This document shows, in pieces, positions 56,981 through 64,000 of a DNA stretch of 64,000 bases. Each line of letters opens with the position of its first letter. The stretch's first letter is position 1. The stretch lies in the NCBI GenBank assembly GCA_018257865.1, contig JAEUBA010000001.1, positions 1,054,001 through 1,118,000 on the forward strand, in the 5' to 3' direction. The DNA comes from Stereocaulon alpinum (Eukaryota > Ascomycota > Lecanoromycetes > Lecanorales > Stereocaulaceae). Under the pieces are notes generated by a model. That model did not search any database, was not told where the DNA came from, and was given only the letters and a program-made list of their open reading frames with translations. Made by a program: the position numbers and the translations under genes.

Positions 56981-58402
56981 ATGATCAGAACTACATTGCG
57001 AAGATCCTTTGCCAACATCGCCAAATCTACCATCATCTCGAAGCGCCATGCACACGCTCCGGTAGCGTTCAATTGGGAGGATCCATTGGATTCAGCATCA
57101 TTGTTTACAGAGGAAGAATTGGCTATCCAGGAGACGGCCAATTCCTACTGTCAAGAACGGATGCTTCCGCGGGTGCTAGGTACGCTCAATGGCATTCACT
57201 GAAGATATCTACTGATCCATTCCATTGCAGATGCATACCGAGACGAACACTATGATAGAAAGATTCTAGAAGAGATGGGCGAGCTTGGCCTCCTCGGCGC
57301 TACCATCACAGGTTATGACTGTGCTGGCGTTAGCAGCGTAGCCTCGGGTCTTATCACGCGAGAAGTCGAGCGGGTAGACTCTGGCTACAGGTCTGGCATG
57401 TCAGTGCAAAGCTCACTTGTCATGGGCGGGATAGATGAATTTGGCACACAGGAGCACAAAGACAAATACCTGCCAGCATTGGCTAAAGGGAAAATGCTCG
57501 GTTGCTTTGGACTTACGGAGCCCAATCATGGCTCAGATCCTGGCTCAATGGAAACGACTGCAAAGCCTCATCCGAACAAGAAAGGGTATCTATCAATATC
57601 TGGCGCAAAGACTTGGATCACGAACTCGCCGATTGCGGAGCTCATGCTTGTCTGGGCTAAATTACAGACCACGGGTAAAATACGAGGCTTCTTGATTGAG
57701 CGTGATCAATGCCCACCTGGCACATTAGAGACTCCACCTCTGAAGAATAAGAACGGTCTGCGAGCTTCGATCACAGGCATGATTCAGCTTGACGAGTGTC
57801 CGGTGCCAGAAGCGAACATGTTTCCCGATATTGAGGGTCTAAGGGGCCCGTTCAGTTGCCTTAATTCGGCCAGGTACGGAATTGCGTGGGGAGTCATGGG
57901 AGCATTAGAAGACTGTATTACAAGAGCAAGGACTTATGCTCTAGAGCGCCGGCAGTTCAAGAACAACCCTATCGCGAAATACCAGCTGGTGCAGAAGAAG
58001 CTCTCCGATGCTACTACAGATGCTGCGTATGGGATACTGGCTGCAACGCAAGTTGGTCGGCTCAAGGACGAGGGTAAGATGGCTCCAGAGATGGTTTCGA
58101 TGATTAAGAGGCAGAATTGTGATCGCGCTTTGGTCAATGCTAGGATGTGAGTACAATGGAGAATCCTTGCTACGGTTTACTTACAATATGACAGATTACA
58201 GGAAGTCTTTGGCGGCAATGCTGTCAGTGATGAGTATCATATTGGCAGGCACGTAGCCAACTTGTTCGTAACCCAGACTTACGGTGAGGCCATTTCAAAA
58301 GTTCCTCTAAACCTACTCTGCTAATGTCTATCAGAGGGTCAATCGGATATTCACGCCTTGATTTTGGGCAGGGCGATCACTGGCATACAGGCCTTCGTAT
58401 AA
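56981..58402 (+). CDS. GCDH: Glutaryl-CoA dehydrogenase (mitochondrial)
   Basis: FAD-dependent acyl-CoA dehydrogenase that oxidises and decarboxylates glutaryl-CoA to crotonyl-CoA in lysine/tryptophan catabolism. CDS is join(56981..57179,57231..58146,58195..58283,58335..58402), 423 aa. The N-terminus is a basic, Ser/Thr-rich mitochondrial presequence (~1-25). FNWEDPLDSASLFTEEE is followed by CFGLTEPNHGSDPGSMETTA (FAD/substrate loop), KTWITNSPIAELMLVWAK, RYGIAWGVMGALEDC, and LQEVFGGNAVSDEYHIGRHV. The catalytic Glu402 (TYEGQSD) is split by the last intron. The tail HALILGRAITGIQAFV is complete. Introns are 48-51 nt. Confidence 0.96.
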
Positions 58403-59175
58403 TAACATCTGCACGTTTCGGGTTGATCCGATGTAAATACTTGATGTTCAACATGCCGTGTTATTGCAATGTACATACATTTGTTCTGACAGTCCTATTT
58501 CCGAGACACATGTCCAATTGTATGTGGTATTCGTGTTTAGGTGAGATGCTCCCCCTATCCAGGTATGACATTGAAAAGTTCGGCAGATTCTCCACTCCAT
58601 CGTTCATAAGCCGTGTATTGGCATATTTCCTATCCGAGCAGCGAAGTGACCTGGTCAATTGACAACGGAGTTGAGGATTTGTCCTTGCCAAGAGCAATCA
58701 ACCCTATTTGATCAATAATTTGCTTGAAATAGCAGGCAATCAAGCGAATTACTCGTCATGTTGAGCGTACAGAGAGTCGTTGCCAGCTCCGGCCTTCAAC
58801 GGTATGATCAAAGCAAACCAATAAGCAAGACAACCCCCATTCACTGTCACTCCACATCAAGCTATAGCTGGCCAGCAGCTGGCTCAACAAGATAAGCATC
58901 CAAACCAGTTGTGTTTAGCATCGAGCGCGCAACCGGACAATTTTTGCTCTGACACTCAAAGAAACGGTTGAAGCCAAACTTTTTATTACCGTGTTATCTA
59001 CAAGGACAAGGGCCCTCAGATCAGACCGCCATCGTTGAGTCCAATCAGCCGTCGAGACTACCAAGGTACATCTAGCCCTCGATCGACAATTTCCCGTCTA
59101 TACCCCATGTCTATAACGCCAGTATTAGTAGCTGAGGATTGCGGTTTATTGTCTAGCAATTTAGTAGATTACTAC
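58403..59175. other. Convergent intergenic region
   Basis: About 770 bp between GCDH and the 3' end of the 2OG oxygenase relic. A 112-codon frame on + (58324-58662) overlaps the last GCDH exon in another frame and is not called. Nothing else seen. Confidence 0.35.
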
Positions 59176-60310
59176 CTAAGAAACCTCCAATAAGAGCACC
59201 TCGATATCCCTGCCGCCTCTGCTCTGCGCACAACCTGCACTAGCCTTAAGCGCCATCGCCTTTGCCATCTCCAATTCCTCAGCAGTGAATGACAGCTCTT
59301 CCCTCCCATCCTTTGCAGCGGAAGGAATAATCAGCCTTTTCATCAACGTCTTACGCACTGGAAGTACCAAGTAACCTACGCTAAATCTTGGTCAATCGGC
59401 CTGTGGTCCGGGAGGAGCGGTTACGCGGTGCTCGTTGTAGCTGAGAATATCACCTGTTAACTCGACTAGTGCATCGCCAAATTTCATGATAACGCAGTTG
59501 GGTTCCAGCTTAACATACTACCAGTTGGCATCTTTGCTACTTGCACCTAGAGACAATATTTGGAGCCCGCCGAGGACGTTGCAGAGCATTGTAATCGACC
59601 CATAGTCAGTGTGACCGAGGAGTGAGAAGCCTTGGCCATGAGCGGACTTTGGAGGGTAACGAATCATCCGAACCACGGTACCGGATGCTTGGTCTGGGCG
59701 TTGTAACGAAACAAGTGTTCCCTTAGGAAGGCTCAGCTGCGTATGGAAAATGCCGAGGATGAGCTATATGATGGATGATGCATTCTGCAAGAAAGAGGCG
59801 AATATCGCTCGATCTTCTCATACTGGCCTTAGCTTTGCACGATGAGGCTCGTTGCCAAGTATCTCATCCTGCTCAACATTGAACAAATACTCTGATCTGG
59901 TTTCCCTTCATTCTTCAAGACCCCCATGGCTTTGTACCTGCTGTCGTCAGCATGGCCGCTTTGTGAGCAACAAATGCCTATATGCCCCCATCCTGTACTG
60001 TAGGGACAGCTCAGCCGAGTAGGTTGGTAGGAGGGTTCGATCCATACTCGGTTTCCAGTCCAGGATCCAGAGCCATGACTTCGATGATGATACCGAATAG
60101 TGTACCAATATCATGAAGCAACTTCTCGCCGTGTGGTTCATGCTCCAAGTCTAGTAGGAAGAACCCTTGCGTCCTGCATGCTTGGGACACTTCTTGGGCA
60201 TCGGCCCCGTTCAAAATGATGGGTTTCTCGAGTGAGATTCTAGACAATCTAGCAGTGGGCACGTCTACTGGAAATGGAAAATACGCCTCGAAAAGTTGCT
60301 CGGATATCAT
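59176..60310 (-). pseudogene. 2-oxoglutarate/Fe(II)-dependent oxygenase, pseudogene
   Basis: Starts MISEQLFEAYFPFPVDVP at 60310, with a DIOX_N-type N-lobe (ACRTQGFFLLDLEHEPHGEK). The core keeps GQGFSLLGHTDYGSIT (Fe-binding H-x-D), LSYNEHRVTAPPG (distal His) and PRFSVGYLV (2OG-binding Arg). In one frame there are four premature stops: TGA 59818-59820, TAG 59764-59766, TAG 59518-59520 (after DANW) and TGA 59392-59394 (QAD*PRFS). At least two frame changes are needed around 59850-60010. The family is that of isopenicillin-N-synthase-like oxygenases common in secondary-metabolite clusters. The many independent lesions mean it is not functional. Confidence 0.85.
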
Positions 60311-61490
60311 TACGAAGGATACAATGTGTTAGTGCTTGGAACGTCTCAAGAGGTCATGAGCTTCGAGTAGATAATTGAAAACGAGAGACAGAGGCTCTTA
60401 GTGAATATAAGAGCGGGTGGGGCGCGGAGAATCTTATGACCAACGATTAACCCGAGGTTATGAGAAAATGCTGAAAATCGTGAAGGCGATCTCAAACGGA
60501 GACGGAGATAGAAATTCACAGCGCATATGAGATTGACCTTGTTGGCACAGAGAATCGCCTTGCTTGCTTTATACCGGATCTGACATTCCATATTCGCTGA
60601 TCTTGTGATTACGGACCCACACCTGTCCACGTACCGAGGCCCCTTGATGGAGGGGAGCGTAGCTGTTAATGACTTCGGTGAGTGGCAACAAATCGCAGCA
60701 CCCTCGGATTCAGTACGCTAGTTCGGTAGCCTTGGTGAGGAGACACATTGCACCGCCTTGTCCGACAATTTCCTATGCTGCTACGGGCATCGCACCTAAT
60801 GTGTATTAGATGTCAACACCATCCTGGAATTAGAGCTCAGCCATTGAAAAATTTTGGTTGAGGTCGACGTCTGATGTGTCTCGATACACATCGGAATGAC
60901 ACGATTGGCTCTTAGACATACCAATAGCCCGCTTTTGGGGTGTGCACAATAGGTGGCAGATCCGTGGCATGTAGACAGGAATCCTGACTTGCATGCGAGG
61001 TGCTCCAAGATCATCATCAGCTCTTGACCCAGGACTTTGGACCTGCCGCGCTCCAGCCCTGTAGTGGTTGATTTCGTACCACCGCGCAGTCAGACTCCGT
61101 ATCCAAAACGAGAAGCGTACAATAGATGTCATAGGACATGAAATTGATATTGGTCTAAATCACGCACCTACAATCTATCAAAAGCTACAATACGCTTCGC
61201 GCTCTGAAGCGCTCCAATTGAGCTTGGAGCTTTTTCCCCATGGAGCCGTTCGTTCGCTCGATGTCTCCAAGGATGATTTAGGACAAATAGTCCTTGCGGT
61301 CTTGAATCCCCAGCTGCACACACTCTGGCCAAGGGCGCAAATGCATCTCCACCTTCCACCAGCGCTGGCTTCAGAGCTCAGATCGAGGGGGACGGTGCCT
61401 TTTCTTCTCGGAGTAACCCCTGGTGAGCGCTTCTCGTCACTTTTGATGTTTTTTGTACTGTCCCATTTACTGCCTTAAGTCTAACATGAT
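60311..61490. other. Relic coding fragments of unknown family
   Basis: The minus strand at 60640-61130 shows protein-like pieces (CAHPKSGLLVCLRANRVIPM, LNQNF/FQWLSSNS, GQGGAMCLLTKATELAY) in more than one frame with stops between. The + strand at 61068-61440 is open for ~120 codons (HEIDIGLNHAPTIYQKLQYA, HLHLPPALASELRSRGTVPF, LLGVTPG) and ends at a GGTGAGC donor-like site. I recognise neither. They are probably further decayed members of the neighbouring cluster. Confidence 0.35.
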
Positions 61491-62384
61491 CTTGAAGATA
61501 CAAAAGTTTTCTTCTGTACCACGAGCAAGATCTGCTCGCTTCCAATTGGGCTCAGCAATCTCATGGATCGCCACGATGAGCGGCTTTCGGCTTCTCTGCA
61601 GTGGTAGAGTCATTGGCCCACTATACGATCATGGCTATTTCCGTGCCTTGCTCATCGGGGAGAGTCTCTTGGAGACACTTAGTCTGATGATGACGAACTT
61701 GGTCAGCGAGTCTTAGCTGGTCTTTGTTGCAGCGGGTTCCTTTGGTACCCTGAACTACTACTTATCGGTGGTACATTTCAACGTATGCAGAGCCAGCAGA
61801 TGGAAGTCTAGCACTACATCTGCTAGCGATCATCAATGGCACTTCAGCATTTATCAAATTTCTGGGGGGCACAGTCTGGGACCGCTCAAGGTAATCATAT
61901 TAGCTCTTGGATTTCGCGCGATTCTCCCCCTTTTGTGGATTACGGAACATGGCATTGTAGAAAGCATCGTGTGGTCAGTATTTCTGGGGAGGGCATCGAG
62001 TGTGATTGTTGCACTTCCAGGAGCTGTCATTCTTCTACTCTCGCCCCTCTGTAGGAACCATGGTCGCTCGTAAGGCATGTACTGGGCTGCCTCTCGTTTG
62101 GGTGTATTGCTAGGGAGTCCTATTGTTGGGCCATTGATAGTCTCTGGACTATCTGTTCCAACATGGTGATACCTTCAAGCATGTGCTGGCCTCTCTGTGG
62201 TTTTTGGGAGTATATTGTAGATGTATGCCATGAGACATGTCGCCGTCATGAGTTCTTCATGTCCTGGGTTCTAGTTGCCACCGTAGGTTTTGAACGATAC
62301 ACCATGTGTGCCACTTCCCAGCCGTATTCATTTGGTAGCTTTGGAAGTGACAGTCAAGTCCTCCTCTTGCCGATACGCGGCTGA
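61490..62384 (+). pseudogene. MFS transporter (monocarboxylate-transporter type), pseudogene
   Basis: The first block reads SAISWIATMSGFRLL, then GRVIGPLYDHGYFRALLIGE and LMMTNLV, the helix 2-3 loop of fungal MCT-like major facilitator proteins. It ends at a TAG (61714-61716), after which LVFVAAGSFGTLNYYLSVV continues in frame. Later blocks in another frame include SLALHLLAIINGTSAFIKF and SVGTMVARKACTGLPLVWVY, matching helices 7-10. Several stops and frame changes separate them. The TAG replaces what is normally a Gln-type position, as expected for CAG to TAG. Confidence 0.7.
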
Positions 62385-62589
62385 ACGCCAGCATCTCTCC
62401 TCTAGCCAGCTCTCGGATCCATTTCTCGAGCAGAATAAGTAGGTTGGAATGATTTATTGCAAGTTACCATTCATGCCTTGGACGCTCATCTCTCACATGC
62501 AGCGTGCATCTTCTCAATTCACCCACGACGCTCCCGCAAAAGGAGGTTTCTGCCCAGCCGGTTGACGCCTACTGATTCTGAGGGTACAG

Positions 62590-63624
62590 GTCTCAAAAAT
62601 GCACTATACCATGCCTGCGAACAGCTCTCAAGCCTCGATCAGACACTCTCTCCACCATCCGAGGTACCCCTAAAAGTTGATAGTGTGATTTTCAACGGCT
62701 GCTGCGCAAGTGTGTATTAAGGCTGTGGGACCGGGCATTCCCAAGCGCGAGAAGTTCTGGGCGTTGGGAGAAGAATGTGATAACCAGATAAAAGTGCTCT
62801 ACTACCATCGAGGTAATATATAGTACATATGATAAACCTGATCTGGCATGTATGCAAGGATCACACTGATAACAATCCCCTCCAGAATTTGCAGTCCTGC
62901 GGAGTACCGTCCAGCATCCATTCGTTTTGCTAGCATGACCAAAGCACGCGTCATCTCAACAAGCTATCATCTTACGCCTGCGGACCCTTTTCCTGGGCCG
63001 ATACTCGATACCCTTGTAGCATATGCCAGTCTCTACTACCCACCGTCAGGATCGCATCACAGGCCTGTCTCAGCCAGAAACCTCGTCCTCGCTCGCAACA
63101 GCGTCGGTGCAGATCTTTGCTTTGCTCTGACAAGATATCTGCTCCAACTACAACGCAATAATCAAAATGCAACAAGATGAGATCCCAAGGTCATCTTGGA
63201 TGGACACGAAGTTCCATTGCCACTTCCCGCGAGCATCGCTATAACCAGTGGCTGGTGCAACCCGGGCGACGCCGTCCCATCATGGCGAGAAGGAGGCGAA
63301 AACGATATTCTTGGTATTCTAAAGCCGGTCTTGGTACCAGGCTTTCACACCGACGATCTATGGGCGTCAAAACCGCCACGGGAACACCCTTACTGTGTTG
63401 CGGCAACTCTTGATCATGAGCTCGTCAGTCCTGCAGCTGTCGGCGTCTGGACTTGTGCTCCACCGATATGGTCGGGCTGCGGAATCGAAGAGCGAGGCCT
63501 CGATGGTAACAAAGCCGTCGTGAGCAAGGGAGAATCATGCAAATACCAGCATATGAGGAAGGAGAGACTGGCGAGGTTGCTGAACTTTCGAACTCGCCTT
63601 TCGATGAGATCCAGAGGCGCATGA
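62590..63624 (+). pseudogene. Alpha/beta hydrolase (hydrolase_3-like), pseudogene
   Basis: Blocks in order: SLDQTLSPPSEVPLKVDSVI, then a frame change near 62725, AVGPGIPKREKFWALGEE and IKVLYYHRG. After a further gap come EYRPASIRFASMTKARVIST, SYHLTPADPFPGPILDTLVA and NLVLARNSVGADLCFALTRY, the nucleophile elbow (Ser kept, the preceding Gly now Arg). An in-frame TGA at 63178-63180 interrupts QRNNQNATR*DPKVILDGHE. The C-terminal part continues IAITSGWCNPGDAVPSWREG and VLVPGFHTDDLW. The family covers esterases/lipases; here stops and shifts indicate decay. Confidence 0.75.
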
Positions 63625-63877
63625 AGAGCACCGACAGGGCGACGCATCTCCAAAAGCGAAGATGTAGAACAGAAAATTTAATTGTTCCTCAAGCATGCAA
63701 TTGATCCATGCACAGTGACAGCAGCGTCTGGATCCCAGAGTGTCTCGTCTTATTGTCGCACACAGGAGATACGGAAAAATTGTCCATACCCCCAAAGAAG
63801 CAATAATGTTTGTGGCTGCGGTGGGATTATACCAACCCTCGGGTGAGTCCGTAGGCGACTGTGATTGCCATAAGCTG

Positions 63878-64000
63878 TCAAAATCCCTTCCCTCGAAGGA
63901 ACTCTACCACATCATCAATCTCCTCTGGAGCCTTCCACCAGTGCTCTAAGCCCTCATATCCCTTCCAAGTAATATCCATTTCAAGTTCTTCCAAACTCAT
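63878..64000 (-). CDS. 3' end of an acyl-protein thioesterase/carboxylesterase-like gene (partial)
   Basis: The minus frame from the window edge to TGA 63878-63880 gives 40 residues. The text DITWKGYEGLEHWWKAPEEI followed by DDVVEFLRGKGF matches the C-terminal Y-x-GLGHW...DEIDD(I/V)xxFL segment of fungal phospholipase/carboxylesterase (acyl-protein thioesterase) proteins. It includes the region of the catalytic His, here in LEHWW instead of the usual LGHW. A Met falls on the last codon of the window, but the real start is almost certainly outside. Confidence 0.65.
   Translation of the reverse strand: MSLEELEMDITWKGYEGLEHWWKAPEEIDDVVEFLRGKGF

Noticed and set aside
1..64000. CRISPR arrays, bacterial operons, riboswitches
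   Set aside because: Introns, ER signals and the gene set are eukaryotic; no such structures were seen.

Overview
This is nuclear DNA of a filamentous ascomycete (Pezizomycotina). Most introns are 48-81 nt, nearly all GT-AG, intergenic spacers are compact, and the gene set is typical of moulds: Skt5/Chs-type Sel1 regulator, MYST Sas2-like acetyltransferase, UGGT, a DUF6594 membrane protein, a pepsin-fold pseudoprotease and CCCH, F-box and BTB proteins. A Dothideomycete is my best guess (inference only). All identifications come from reading the translations; no database search was run. Exon joins were placed by hand by requiring splice sites, phase continuity and conserved motifs.

Layout. 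1-168: 3' end of an unknown + gene. 374-5645 (minus): AP-1 beta-adaptin, a HIRIP3-like DEK_C chaperone candidate, and a small charged orphan. 6070-11923 (plus): DUF6594 membrane protein, a secreted/membrane pepsin-fold protein without catalytic motifs, and TRM10. 11924-15036: 3 kb gene-poor tract that looks like old repeats. 15037-15972: a small fungal-specific protein. 16345-21466 (minus): three tandem BTB/zinc-ribbon paralogues, all carrying stops or frameshifts. 21463-24545 (minus): Sas2-like MYST acetyltransferase and a conserved hypothetical. 24546-27428: no convincing gene. 27429-45040: dense housekeeping block with PhzF-like protein, UDP-glucose:glycoprotein glucosyltransferase, CCCH protein, HOP2, Skt5-like protein and CHL1 helicase. 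47057-52129: Myb-like protein, FEN1/RAD27 and an F-box protein. 52130-56980: repeat-rich, gene-poor tract with a ~69 bp tandem repeat, a second diverged repeat, a 142 bp inverted-repeat element, a tRNA-like B box and a two-copy telomere-type motif. 56981-58402: glutaryl-CoA dehydrogenase. 59176-63624: a relic cluster (2OG-Fe(II) oxygenase, MCT-type MFS transporter, alpha/beta hydrolase), each with premature stops and/or frame changes. 63878-64000: 3' end of an esterase/thioesterase-like gene.

Functional themes: DNA metabolism (HOP2, CHL1 and FEN1 lie within about 13 kb), ER quality control, clathrin traffic, cell-wall synthesis and chromatin. The most notable observations are the 5-nt FEN1 micro-exon carrying the active-site Asp34, the 10- and 13-nt HOP2 micro-exons, a GC-AG intron in AP-1 beta, a 12-nt last exon that supplies a CaaX box, and two groups of decaying genes.
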